From Irpex lacteus (lineage: Eukaryota; Basidiomycota; Agaricomycetes; Polyporales; Irpicaceae), in contig MQVO02000003.1 in the NCBI GenBank assembly GCA_001986395.2, positions 744,001 through 808,000 of the forward strand: DNA of 64,000 bases. Direction: 5' to 3'. Position numbers and translations under genes: made by a program. Below the pieces are notes generated by a model. That model ran no database searches and was not told the DNA's origin. It saw nothing but the letters and a program-made list of their open reading frames with translations. Numbering within the stretch: the first letter of the stretch is position 1; each line of letters begins with the position of its first letter. Of the stretch, positions 21,527 to 32,122 are shown in pieces.

Positions 21527-23311
21527 ATGGCCCAACCGGTGACACTTACGAGTCGCCGTGGCCTCAGGTCTGAAAGTGGCGCAGGTGTTGCAAGTTCAGC
21601 GCCTTCCCTCTCATATTTGGATATGGGAAGCCATCGTTACAAGGATACAGGTGTCCAGGACTACCTTTTACCTTCCGAATCTGCATATGACAACGAAAAA
21701 CTGTACGGCTCCTCGCTTGTACTCCGTGGCGCAAGAATATCATATCACCCGTTCGTCGCCATCCTCCTCGCCGTGTGGATAATACTCGTTGTTGTCGTGG
21801 TCACGCTGTTCGAACGAACCGTCGCGCTCAGTCCCACAACTACGTCACTTCCTTGGTACTACAGCACCACAGGACTTCCCGCCATTCTTTACATCGTGTT
21901 CGCACAAGGACATGGCGTCGTTACAGCGATGTATCTTTCCCGACTCTTCGTTTCTGCGCTTGACTCGCATCGGACTAAGCCCCACACATGGACGGAGATG
22001 TTCTGGATTGCTGATCAGAACTGGTCTGGTCCTCTAGGAATCCTCACCACGATATTCAAGATGGCTAGGCTTCGCATTCGAGTATCCACAGCGTTCATCG
22101 TATTCTCGTTCATTAGCATCGTTGCCCTTGTCACCCCTATCCTTCTTGGCCAAGCATATCCCGTCGAGACGCTCGATGTGCGGGTTCATACCGCATTCAA
22201 CCCCAGTGTGCTTTCGCCCACTAGGATTCTAGGGATTGACGCGTATGCCCAGCTAGCCTCGGGAAGAGGGTCTTGGACGACAAACCAGACCGTTCTCAGC
22301 CTCTTCAGCTCCGCTTCCTACACTCCTGTCGACCAGATACGGAACACAACCAGCGGTGATTTGTTCTTCACAGGGGATGTTCTCTCCAGAGACGTACTTC
22401 AAGTCCCTGGAATTCGCATTCAAGGTGGCTGCCAGCCCGTCGACTCGACGGCCCTACCCGATTTCAACAACAACACGGCCTTCATCCAGTATTGCAAACA
22501 AAACCTCAACACCTCTCAATCCTTCTCCGCCGCAACGAAGACGCTCGGGCCTTCATCCCTTTCTTTGAACGTTTCCTACTGCGCCGACTCTGAGTTTGAT
22601 TCAACGCCCGTCCCCTCCAACACGTCGTCTTTCGTATGGTTTTCCAACTCCACTTTCAACGGCTTGTTGACAGAGAGTGTTAGAGGTCTCGTGCATTGTA
22701 ACGCGCGTGCGTCCATGGGCCGTGCCTCTGTCTACGGGAGAAGCCTTACATACGATAGCTATCAGCAAGACGATAGTTTATACAATGTCTCGCAAGCCCA
22801 AGGTGGAGAGCCGATACAGCCACCTCTATTCGGTGCGCTCTATGCGCTCCTGGATATCACAAATGGCCAGTCGTCCATCTCAGACGCGCAGGTGATCGAT
22901 ATACTTGGGTTTGCAGAGCTGAAGACAGACAATCAGGGTATCGTGTACAAACCACCATCGTTGGAGGTGCTCGCAGATGCCATATGGAGTGGAGCACAAC
23001 ACATGGCCAACGCAGTGGCTCTATTATCGCGAGATGATAGCACGAGCTATTCCGCCATAGAGCATGTCTCGGTATCTGGACGTGTCCGACATCTGCCACT
23101 CTTCATCACGGCCATGGCGCTGTTGGGAATATGGTTCCTTTGCCTCTTAGGGCTGACAGTCGCTCTGTGGAGGCGAACCTCGCTGGGGAGTAGCTTCGAC
23201 AGCTACGTCGTTGGAAGGTTGTTGACTCAACGGCCAGATCTTCTGGATGGCGATTGCTCAGGGAGTCCTGAGGATAACGAGAGATTGTTGGAGCCATTTA
23301 ATGTTGGCTAG
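21527..23311 (+). CDS. Intronless multi-pass membrane protein with large glycosylated loop
   Basis: A single 594-codon open frame, one of the few intronless genes here. About 70 hydrophilic residues come first. Hydrophobic segments follow at residues about 76-95 (FVAILLAVWIILVVVVVTLF), 112-135 (LPAILYIVFAQGHGVVTAMY) and 187-210 (FIVFSFISIVALVTPILLGQ). A hydrophilic loop of about 300 residues carries many N-x-S/T sequons (NQT, NTT, NNT, NTS, NVS, NST). The last segment lies near 525-548 (ITAMALLGIWFLCLLGLTVA). A cytosolic tail of about 45 residues completes the protein. The loop has several Cys, possibly disulphide-bonded. Topology suggests a plasma-membrane or vacuolar surface protein. I recognise the architecture as common in Agaricomycetes, but no function is known to me. 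The start at 21527 is the first ATG of the frame. Confidence 0.75.
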   Translation: MAQPVTLTSRRGLRSESGAGVASSAPSLSYLDMGSHRYKDTGVQDYLLPSESAYDNEKLYGSSLVLRGARISYHPFVAILLAVWIILVVVVVTLFERTVALSPTTTSLPWYYSTTGLPAILYIVFAQGHGVVTAMYLSRLFVSALDSHRTKPHTWTEMFWIADQNWSGPLGILTTIFKMARLRIRVSTAFIVFSFISIVALVTPILLGQAYPVETLDVRVHTAFNPSVLSPTRILGIDAYAQLASGRGSWTTNQTVLSLFSSASYTPVDQIRNTTSGDLFFTGDVLSRDVLQVPGIRIQGGCQPVDSTALPDFNNNTAFIQYCKQNLNTSQSFSAATKTLGPSSLSLNVSYCADSEFDSTPVPSNTSSFVWFSNSTFNGLLTESVRGLVHCNARASMGRASVYGRSLTYDSYQQDDSLYNVSQAQGGEPIQPPLFGALYALLDITNGQSSISDAQVIDILGFAELKTDNQGIVYKPPSLEVLADAIWSGAQHMANAVALLSRDDSTSYSAIEHVSVSGRVRHLPLFITAMALLGIWFLCLLGLTVALWRRTSLGSSFDSYVVGRLLTQRPDLLDGDCSGSPEDNERLLEPFNVG

Positions 23312-24101
23312 GCCCACACTCAGTAGCTGTAGTAAGTGTGCATAGTGTTGGTGCGACGGCGGTCTTGCTAACCATCACTTACAGCAGATGATATTCAATG
23401 GCGATCACGCTCCTTCCTCTGAAGGCTGTAGATGTGTGCTCCTCTTGAAGCCATGTCTGGTTATGTTTGTATTGGACTCTCATTTCGATATCATTATTTA
23501 TGGCTGTATCGATCACACTTATTACTGTGGAACTGGAATGATGCCAATCGTGACTCGGATATGTTCTTGAGGTGTTGCACAATACTTCGACCAAACCCCG
23601 AAGGGCTCGTTGGGTATTCGTTCCTGTGCTTCGAGGTTTGTTCCATTTACTCTCCATCTCCATATGTCGCTTTTTCAAGTTCTGGTAGTACTCTCCGACT
23701 CGGATCTGTGCAAGTATTTGCATACTGGCTCTGCGCATCTCGTCCCATCGAAGTTTTGGACCTACTTACTCATTACCAATGCACTCACCAATTTCCGTGC
23801 GGGTGGTTCCTAGGAGATTGCTGTCATTATAGTTGCCTCATTTGGCCTGACCTTTTCTGTGACGTACGTAGTATGAGCTCGAGGCCAGTGATTTACCCAC
23901 GCCACAAAGTTGCCACGTGGCTACTGTGCCTCAAAGTAGCGCGCAGGACAGTTTCGCTGCGACCTCCGACGTCTTGATTACGGATCAATTCAAGGTTTAT
24001 CTCGAACATAGAGTGACGGTAGGAAACGGATGATATAAAGAGATCAATGGGGTTTTGTACTCACGACGTCGTTTGTTTATCGCAGGAGAGTGGCATCAGA
24101 C
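23312..24101. other. Intergenic between two plus-strand genes
   Basis: About 790 bp. A minus-strand ATG-opened frame of 119 codons (23379-23738), starting MRRASMQILAQIRVGEYY, is the longest open stretch. It shows no recognised domain, and a 181-codon plus-strand frame overlaps it. I do not call either as a gene. Confidence 0.3.
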
Positions 24102-25180
24102 ATGGACGCGGAGGACGTACTGGGCGACACGATAGGACTTTTTGGTGATGAAGTTGCGGAAGATGATACAATCCACTATGGACCTCTATCCCTGACAACT
24201 GCACCAAAGGTGAGTCTACTATATCCACAGTCTACTATTCATATTATTACGGACAATGCTGAAGTGCTTGGCTGCTCGCACTAACCTAGGAAGGCAAGGT
24301 AATGCCGACGTATGATCATGCGTCGGGACGTTGATACAAGCACCTCAATCCTCCTAAGGCAAATACACTTCTGGCTGATCACCTCTTCTCCCCGTCTCTA
24401 TTACTGGCGGAGAGGATCGAAAGAGGACTGATACCGATTTCTGAGAAGAAAGGCGAGTTAACATGCGGTTCAATAACTGTCTGTGTTCGTCAATTGATGT
24501 ACGTGTCCGACAGTGGTGGAATTGGGCGCGGGCTGTGCGTTGCCTACACTGCTCTCTGCAACACTGCCCAGCCCGCCTTCTCTTGTGGTCATCACGGACT
24601 ACCCGGACGAGACTATCCTTGGAAACCTGAAGAAAAATGTTGCCAACAACAAAGGCAACTTCTCCCCGAAAACATCGGTTCATTGTATTGGATACGAGTG
24701 GGGGCAGGATGTGCAGCCGCTATTGTGAGTGTTTCCAACATTTTGAACCGCATGGTTAGAGCGCAAGAAAATTTACTCATTAGATGGTTATCGACGATTA
24801 AATGAAACAATAGGGCGCTGTCCGGTGCGGAAGGGTTTGACATTGTCATCCTGTCGGATCTCCTCCATTTTCACGCATCGCATGATGTCCTGCTAGGGTC
24901 TCTAACGCGCCTGCTGGCACGGTCGCCTGCCTCGCGCACCTATGTGGCGGCGGGAAAGTACACTCGTCCCGAAGTATGCAGCCACTTCCTGGCGGGAGGC
25001 GAGCAGCTAGGCCTCGTGTGGGATGAGCTGGACGAGGACCCTGTGTGGCGAGGTCAGCTGCCAGTGAGCGGAGGAGGTTTGGACAGGGAGCAACTTGGCG
25101 TGCGCAAAGGAATGTGCCGGGTATGGGTTGGTCGATGGTCGGACGTGGTATTGTCTGGTTCTCAAACAAACGCCTCATGA
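24102..25180 (+). CDS. Class I SAM-dependent methyltransferase, METTL21/EFM7 (NNT1) type
   Basis: The ATG at 24102 gives MDAEDVLGDTIGLFGDEVAE. Exon 1 ends at 24209. Exon 2 (24359-about 24471) holds ANTLLADHLFSPSLLLAERI. Exon 3 carries SAM motif I, VVELGAGCALPTLLSATLP, followed by VVITDYPDETILGNLKKNV. Motif TDYPD is characteristic of EFM7/NNT1. A last exon has FDIVILSDLLHFHASHDVLL, the [D/S]-D-x-L post-motif of lysine methyltransferases in family 16. It ends with the stop at 25180. Yeast EFM7 methylates the N-terminal region of elongation factor 1A. The substrate here could be that or another lysine. The junction of exons 2 and 3 uses GGTTCAATAAC as donor, giving an in-frame valine. Confidence 0.8.
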
Positions 25181-25638
25181 AGAATTTCTAATGAAATATG
25201 GTCGGAAAATTGGACGCAGCGGACCCCGCAATGAAAAACATAAATCGCAACAAGACGGCCTCAGAGCGGTGTACAGGTTACATGTAATAAAAGGGTACAG
25301 TACTAGATTGATCAGCCTTGTTTTATTTTCTTGGTGAAACCGTGCGCCTGACCTGAAAGCGTTCTTACTTCGCGTCAGAGCGCTTCCATCTCGATGTGAT
25401 GCGTTCCGCGAGGAGGCGAACGAACGAACTCTGTTCGTTTGACACGAGAACATACGGCACCTGCGACGTCCACCACGCGTGACTGTACATATATGATGGC
25501 CCACTCTGCACTCCGGTCAGTTTGCATTATCACTGGAAGCACTAATGAATACTCTAGTACTCCCTGGTCTGTAGGCTACCGAAGTGACACATTCAGGGTC
25601 AGCGTGTGGCCAGCTCGAATGCTTAAACCTTGTTCAAG

Positions 25639-25670
25639 TGACCGGGGCTACGAATCCCCTGGGCCGGTCA
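25639..25670. repeat. Inverted repeat, 7-bp arms
   Basis: TGACCGG at 25639-25645 is matched by CCGGTCA at 25664-25670, with an 18-nt spacer. An alternative GGGG/CCCC pairing exists inside. Weak and possibly by chance. Confidence 0.3.
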
Positions 25671-25769
25671 ATTCAGTGGATTCTATTCATTCTCACTGAT
25701 CCCGGGTACCGCTTGACGCCAGGTGGAGCACGTTTAACGTGTAAGAGAGCGTCGAAATGATCTTCTGTT

Positions 25770-25796
25770 GAGATCAGGGGGCGGCGCCCTGATCTC
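25770..25796. repeat. Perfect 10-bp hairpin with GC-rich loop
   Basis: GAGATCAGGG (25770-25779) and CCCTGATCTC (25787-25796) are perfect reverse complements around the 7-nt loop GGCGGCG. No gene lies within 500 bp. Confidence 0.6.
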
Positions 25797-26047
25797 CTAC
25801 TTACCCCACCGGTACGTACTGCCATGGCCATAGACTAGTGGGATGACTATCTGTCTGGCGTGCCTTCGCAGAACAATCCGCAATACAACCAACGCGAGGC
25901 TGCAGCGTGACTGCAGAGGTGGCTGCGCGCACTATACAGCGATAAGGTGGGCACACCAGTTATCTACAACGTGAATGATGTACAATACAATTACTCCCGT
26001 ATCTGTTGTTCTTCGCAGCAGCTACTCCCGCGAACGTTGTGTCTGCA

Positions 26048-26709
26048 GCTGGGGTATCAAAACAACACGAAGTCTCGATCTGGTGATTCTTCCGAGAAGT
26101 CAACGTCAGGCGACGTGATGAATGGTTTCTCGCTCGTCGACATCCCCAATTTGTGCTTTTGCGGCACCAAAGCAGACCTCCCAAATGTATCTATGGCTTC
26201 TGATTCGTTGCACAACGACACAAAGCCTGCTGACATCATTGACACGGGTGGCCCGAAGACTGGACGTCGCAGATCAGTGAGTACGTGCAGATGCATCTAA
26301 AACGACTTTGGACCATCACAAACCTAGTTCTAAACATATCCCTCTTCGCATGGCCTCACACGTGCGCGGTTCACTCTTGTCTATCGGTGTAATCCAAGTC
26401 GAACCTCGCGCGAACCGATGGGTGATCTACAGTTTACTTTCTTATGTTCCTGGCTTACCCTGTTCCAATCGGCCGCCGCCTTGTATACCTTCATGACGCT
26501 GCCGAACTGGATGGAAGTATTGTGTTCAATATGCTTTGCACGCCGGTGCGGCATCTCACACCTAGCTGCGGTACCTCTGCTCTACAGGTCTAATAGGTCT
26601 ATCTACTCCCAGCGTGCTATTGGCAGATAGCGGACCCGCGATAACCAGAGGCACCATGAGCGTAGGCTGCCAGTGGGTGTCCGGTCAATTTTTGCGTACG
26701 AATGATTAA
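26048..26709 (+). pseudogene. Unassigned coding-like segment, possibly a small spliced gene or remnant
   Basis: After CTGCAG at about 26047 a frame of about 76 codons includes SGDSSEKSTSGDVMNGF, DIPNLCFCGTKADLPN and KPADIIDTGGPKTGRRR. It ends at a perfect GTGAGT donor (26277). Further on, 26433-26516 reads YPVPIGRRLVYLHDAAELDG in a second frame. If intron 26517-26587 (GTATTG...CTACAG) is removed, this continues as LIGLSTPSVLLADSGPAI and GTMSVGCQWVSGQFLRTND to a stop at 26709. I could not join the first segment to the second without a frame conflict. In the frame expected from the first donor, a competing reading is hydrophobic (FLCSWLTLFQSAAALYTFM). It may be a decayed gene. No family is recognised. 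Confidence 0.25.
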
Positions 26710-27689
26710 TCGGTACTATCATTTTAGCTGTTATACATGGGCAAGTTCCAACGTCTGTTCACTTTGCATGGTCATGCGCCACGTCCGAGTCGTACGCAAA
26801 TTGAGTATGCGTGCATTGTGTTCTCAGTTGAACAGTAATGAAAAAATAATTGTCCGAGCTCTCCGAGCTTCGATGTACCAGACTTTTGCAGTTAGCAGAC
26901 CCTGGTTGCCACACACAACACGAGGGGCAGCTAAAGCCTCGAATTCCAGTTCATCCGAGTCGGAACCCTGAGCTCAGGTGCAATGGAGAGGGTTACAAGC
27001 CAATGGCCCCTATAGACATAATAGTACAACCGGTAGCCACTCGCGTTAACGTACTAGTACAACTAGAGGGAGAACATCAAGCAGCCACCCGGCGGCGCAC
27101 GTTACTAACCGGTTTCAAGGCACAGTCGGCCACTAACGAACTCTTCGACGAGAAAATATAACCGGAATCGAGGACAAGGTCTCCAAGGACTAGCACTTTA
27201 GAAAAGATCGATTGCGGCGGGGACGTCGACGGCCGCGCCCGACTAACAGTAGCGAATAACTGTGCCAGTAAGGGTCTCTGCCACTTGGAACGTTGACCGC
27301 GACGTTCGTCGGTACGGCTACTTTACTTCAACTTCTTCAGGGCCAGCAGAATGCCACTCATATACCGACCAGCTGTAGTTGGCTGATCCGCCGGCGGGAG
27401 GACATTAATCGAGAATTCGAAGATTCGGGCCGCATACTGGAAGATTAACTTGAACCTCGGTTGACGCGTGGTTGGCGCGAAGTAATAGTGAGGGTACCGG
27501 CGCGAATGAACAGAGGGATTATCTGCTTGTGCGATCTCCTCTCCGCATTGTACGGTAACGAGTACTGTCAGCTGTGTGCGTCTTCCTGCACTCTACCGAA
27601 CGCTGATGATCTCTGATGATCGTGCATCATAGAAAAGAACTGAAGCTTTGAGCTCCAGTGCGTGCATGTGCTGTACGTAGTCATCACAG
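26710..27689. other. Intergenic, no supported feature
   Basis: About 980 bp with only short open frames. A 33-codon ATG frame near 26737 (MGKFQRLFTLHGHAPRP) is the most protein-like, but is too short to call. Confidence 0.3.
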
Positions 27690-28079
27690 TCACGAGCCCA
27701 AGAAGTGAGAATTTCCATGACTCTGCATACGTACAGTAAGGTGCGGAGTTAGTAAACAACTCGGACGGGAGACCTGGCGGAGAAAACATGCATACGTTAT
27801 GTGGTGCATAGAACGTTATCGTGGAACACTCCCTCCTTGCAGGCGGCGTGACTGGCATGGACGGATCGGACACCCCAGTGAGCTTGTACGACGCGGAAGG
27901 TTGATCAGACTCCGATTGACGGGAAATGTAGAAGGACCTGGGGAGAGGCAGGGAATTGAATCAGTGGCGTTAACGATATCTTGCTGCAGGCATGGTCACC
28001 GGAAGTAGATCATTGGTGGAGAATGAAGTGCTCACGCCCGAGCGGACGTTGACTGAATAGATCTCGTTTCCCCTATCAT
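27690..28079 (-). CDS. Candidate small spliced gene, unknown
   Basis: ATG at 28079 opens MIGETRSIQSTSAR and reaches a GTGAGC donor. A CTCTCCCCAG acceptor about 98 nt on restores the frame to SFYISRQSESDQPSASYK, KLTGVSDPSMPVTPPARR and ECSTITFYAPHN. This ends at a GTATGC donor. A further acceptor (GTATGCAG) leads to a ten-residue end and TGA at 27690. The product would be about 72 residues. The middle exon is convincingly codon-like, but the first and last are short. No family, signal peptide or membrane segment is recognised. Confidence 0.22.
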
Positions 28080-29016
28080 GTACGATGCATACTAGTATAG
28101 AACGAGTCAATGAGCATAGTTTTCGAAGGGTTTGAAGCCCGGTGTTCCAATCGTGTACGTAGGTACGTACGTTGATGTAAGTACTTGTGCCCCACATAGG
28201 CAGCAAGACGGCACCGAGAACCCGTTGAGGATGGTTTACTACGGCGGAGTTCGTCTTCCCTGCCTCGATGGCTCAGACTCTCGCCCCAGTGGTTCTCCCG
28301 GTACAATTCTCTCCCACTGATTTACAGACGGTGGAAGGTTGTGCAGAGTCAGCGTTCCATTCGACAAAACATCCTTCAACAATCTCCAACATGATGCTGT
28401 TGTTTGCGAGAAAAGTGGAGTTCGGGTGGGTCGCCCTCTTGTTGTACATGTATGTGTCGCTTTGCACACCATGGCCAGACGTCTAGGCCCCCGGCGGATC
28501 TATGCTCAGCACTAGTGTAATCACGGGTTGTCAGAGCGAGGCGTCAAGTTATGGTTGTCCTTGTTGTTGGACGGATGGGATGGCTGAAAGCCCATGCGAT
28601 GCGCAGCGGGTTGGAATGATGAACAAGATTAAAAGCTTGTCCATGGCGATCGCCACGCCGCTCTCGAGCCCATGCATCGCTGTTGAGTAGACAGTGAATG
28701 TAAGCTTTTGCGCAGGAAACTAGATAGATTATTTACTTGTGCTTACGGAGGCAAGGACTGGAGAGCATTTCGTGATTCATGATCTCTCGGCGTCCGAAGC
28801 CACGTCAATACGCAACGAGCATGAGTCAAACCGACCGGCCAGGGGTGATCCAATCCCAATGGTTGAAACGGACTGGCCACGGGTCCGTCCACCCGTGGCG
28901 CAGGGAAGAGCTAAACAGATTGAATCTGGCCATGTGGCGGCGGGATCTTGGAGTTCAACAATTCAGAATCTCCAAGTTCCTTCAACATTTCATAACTCCT
29001 TGCATCAGAACAAAGG
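28080..29016. other. Intergenic, no supported feature
   Basis: About 940 bp. A minus-strand frame at 28273-28400 reads LEIVEGCFVEWNADSAQPS but lacks flanking context. Nothing else stands out. Confidence 0.25.
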
Positions 29017-30190
29017 TCACCGGTCACCGCTGTGTAGAAGAAGCACAGTAGCTTCTGGTGGATGTCGCGTTGGCCACAAAACACATAATTAAAAGGCGGT
29101 GCAAAGAGACTCACCATTATGCTGAGCGTTCAAACAAAGGAGAGCGGACAGGTCATCAGTAACTTGGACGATGTCGAGGCCATCTAGAAGCACGTACTGG
29201 CTGCCATCGTCGCGCCGAGGTATGATGCTGATGATGCGCTGTGAGTGAGGCGGAGAGAACCAGTCGGTGCGTTGTGATCGCACGAAGGGAATCCTGTATG
29301 TCGGCAGCTCCTCCGCCGCACCGACGTCTGGTGGCAGGCGGGATGGTCGAAGCGTCCGGAGGAAGGATCTTCGCGGCGAAGGTCGTGTTCATTGACTGGC
29401 GGGGCCGATCTGAGATGAGCGTGGGCATATGAGGGGATGGCCAGGCATTCGTGGCGTGAGTACCCCCAAAGCTGCGAGATTCGAACCAGCCTCTGACACG
29501 GGTTACGTCTATTACTGAGCGATCTACACGCCCGGTTCGCGTCGTCGGTCCACGAGCTGGGCGTGTTCAATTATGGAAGGAGTCTTGCGTATCATAGGCA
29601 AAGCTATACTTCTATCTGCGTCAGATGAATGCGCAAGATCTGCCCCAGGCTTCTGTGGCCAATCCACTCATTGGCACAGGTTTGTTCGAGGGGCGTAGCA
29701 GTGATGCTCCCAAGTGAATGAATGCCGGATGGACAGAGTGACGGTGATTGTGACAGACCACCCGAAAACATGCGGCAGCAGTTCTGGTGTCGACCCACTC
29801 GATATCCGCCGTATAGCAGAGCAGGGAAGATTGGAGAGCTGCGAAGAAGACGCGTTAAAAACGAGGCCTAAGTGAACTGATTTTTTAGAGTTGCGGTACC
29901 TTCTGTGTGGTGCCTAGGAATGGGCCGAATCGCGAATTGCACGGCGTAATTATGTGACTTGCCAGCTGAAAGCTGTCGCCGTTAGCTGGCCGCGGCAAGG
30001 CGTGAAGTGCTTGGGCTGGTGAGGTTTCTCATTGATTACAATGGCCTGGTCAACGCGCCTAGGGTCGCTGAACTTGGTTTGATGTTAGTCGCCGAGATCT
30101 CCGGAGTTCATCTTGGAGAGCTTTGAATTCGTCGCGGAGTGTCGGAGTCCCAAAGACATGCGAGATAAACCGAAGTGGTTCGAGTTGCAT
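29017..30190 (-). CDS. Candidate spliced gene or genes, unknown
   Basis: Several minus-strand exons with good splice sites line up. An ATG at 30190 opens MQLEPLRFISHVFGTPTLRD and EFKALQDELRRSRRL. A middle segment near 29900-30030 reads PRPANGDSFQLASHIITPCN (or PKHFTPCRGQLTATAFSWQ in a second frame). It is followed by intron GTACCG...CTTCTTCGCAG. A 3' exon before 29115 reads EELPTYRIPFVRSQRTDWF, SQRIISIIPRRDDGSQYVLL and VTDDLSALLCLNAQHN. Intron 29055-29114 (GTGAGT...CACCAG) then joins it in phase to EATVLLLHSGDR and TGA at 29017. The 3' end is well supported. How the upstream pieces connect is not resolved, and two small genes are possible. I recognise no family. Confidence 0.4.
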
Positions 30191-30585
30191 TGCAATGTGT
30201 TGAATGGCCTCGGGCGAGGATCAGCAAGGCTGAAGAGCATCGCGGGTGAGGTGAGTGATTTCTCGAGGATGAATTGGTTGTGCGCGGACTGAAGAAGCTT
30301 TGCTGAAAGGCAGACAAGAAGGGGGGCGCGAGCAGCGCCCAGTGGATCCTCTTGGGAAGCCTTCCTGATATGGAAATGGTGGGATGCACTTGAGCAATAT
30401 AATGTGTGTATGTTGTGACACGAGGGGGTTCGCCCGAAGGAATGGATAGAATAGGGTTCTTTCTGCTTGGGACATGCACAGACGCGTCGATGGTCGGCGG
30501 CTGATGACGCCTGTCTGTTGTCGAGGCCCTGTCATATATATCGCTCCCAAGTCTGCTCCCCGGTCGACATCACCAACTGCCTCCA
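30191..30585. other. Intergenic, shared upstream region
   Basis: 395 bp between the minus-strand candidate and the plus-strand gene at 30586. A weak TATATAT lies at 30535-30541, about 45 bp before the plus-strand ATG. Confidence 0.4.
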
Positions 30586-32122
30586 ATGGACAGCCATCAC
30601 TCGCTCTCCGCCTCCCTCATCTCTAATGCATGGCGCGCCAACCTCGGCCATCCCGCCCCACAGCCCGCTCACCATCAATGGCAGCACTCGCAGCCCCGAC
30701 AGCAGTGGCCACAGTCGTCCTCGGCCTCGTACGCGCTCCAGTACGCAGCATACTCCGGTGAATCCGGTCCTGACTATGAGCCCGATTACCAGCAGCCCGC
30801 CATCATCTCTGGTCCCTCCTACCATTCCCTCTCCCAGCCCAGTGCGTCCTCGTCGTCAAGCCAGGCATCGAGCCCACGCTTCCACCAGTCGTCGGACTGG
30901 GACGCAGATCTGTATCGATTCGACCCAGATCAGTCCCAGGACGCGCACGACGATGTGCCACAGCTCCCCAACACCGTCTCATTGTCCCCCTCACCTCCGC
31001 CGCATCCACAATCCCCTCGCGTCAAGGAGGAAGACATCGCAGGCGACGGCTTCATTTTTGACGGTCCCAAGATGCTCGATCTGACTTCTCACTCATTCGC
31101 ACCGATGACTGAAGTCCCATTGCGCGCGACGCAGGCCACTAAAGCGATGCGTCGTCTCATGGGTGTCTTTCGTCTCGACCCGTTCGCGATCAACAACTCC
31201 TCAGCTCAGGGCAAGACGACGGAAAAGGACACGGACTGGTCGGGGGAGAAGATTGGGCCATTGCGGTACCCAGGCCGGGAGATCCAATTCCAACTTGACC
31301 TCGACGACGCTCTCAAACCGGAACCTGATGCAGCAGACCTCCCCGCGCTATCGAGAGACAGGTCATCTTCCCCCGGCATGTCGCTCTCGTATTTGGAGCA
31401 GGAACGAGAAGACAATGCGGCCCTACAACCGCCGGAGTGGGAAGCGTCCCCTCAGACTTCTCTGTACTCGTCCCTCGCGAACGAGTCCTCGTCTTTCGTG
31501 CCCACACCGGCACACTCATTGAGCTGGCTGAAGCTTCAGACTGGCTCCAGCGCGGATGGGAGCTCATACTCCGATTCTCCTCCCAGTGAGTAGCTAGGCA
31601 TTTCAACCTTTGTGATATAATTTATCTGAGCTTTCCTTTTTCTAGTGCGAACTCTAGAGTCGCCTCCGTATCTCTCAAGCTCGAGAGAGCTCCGAATGCC
31701 AGAGCTTCAGAAAGAAGCATATAGTCGTCTTCCGTCATATTCCGCGTCTCCTTCACTACGTCTCCCGCCTCCCACGCCATCCTCCCGCTATATTTCGATG
31801 CCCCAAATTCAGAGCGACGGTTACCCTGATGAGCCTGAGGGCAATTGGTATAACAAGAGCATCTCGCTATCGAACGGCTACTATGCGATGCAGAAGGTGC
31901 GAGTGACCGTTTGCCATCGGTGCAAAAATTGATATTTACTAACTGATTTAATTTGTACAGGATGAATCACTGTCGTCGAACTCTGCCTTGCCGCTGGCTC
32001 CGTCCATGAATTCTCTGGCGAATGCGACGAAGTACCGACAGCCTCTCGGCGGAAGTATGGCGTACCACCCTTACTCATCCTCCTTGAGCAGTATGCAAGC
32101 GGAGCGCCTTCGCTATCCATGA
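30586..32122 (+). CDS. Ser/Pro/Gln-rich protein of unknown function
   Basis: Three exons: 30586-31585, 31646-31896 and 31961-32122, with consensus sites (GTGAGT/TTCTAG and GTGCGA/GTACAG, branch site CTAACTGAT). The product is about 470 residues. Most is low-complexity: His/Gln/Ser-rich at first (PAPQPAHHQWQHSQPRQQWP), then Ser/Pro-rich. One ordered-looking block near residues 160-210 reads KMLDLTSHSFAPMTEVPLR and ATKAMRRLMGVFRLDPFA. It probably holds the conserved core. Acidic and Ser/Pro-rich tails and the motif VKEED (a sumoylation-like psi-K-x-E) suggest a nuclear regulatory protein, but no DNA-binding domain is visible. Exon 1 codon use is strongly GC-ending, unlike the surrounding DNA. 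This supports a real, well-expressed gene. Confidence 0.75.

Larger units (their letters stand above)
25181..26047. other. Low-density intergenic DNA with inverted repeats
   Basis: No supported gene in about 870 bp. It contains two inverted repeats (25639-25670 and 25770-25796), listed separately. Base composition is near 50 % GC like the flanks. Confidence 0.4.

Noticed and set aside
23432..23977. 181-codon plus-strand open frame downstream of the 594-residue membrane protein
   Set aside because: Cys/Trp/Tyr-rich random-like composition, no domain; it lies in a probable 3' UTR and promoter.
29455..29530. tRNA-like sequence on the minus strand with GGTTCGAATC (B-box like) and TCGCTCAGTAATAG (A-box like)
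   Set aside because: The T stem has a mismatch, the D and anticodon stems do not form, and no acceptor stem pairs at the right distance.
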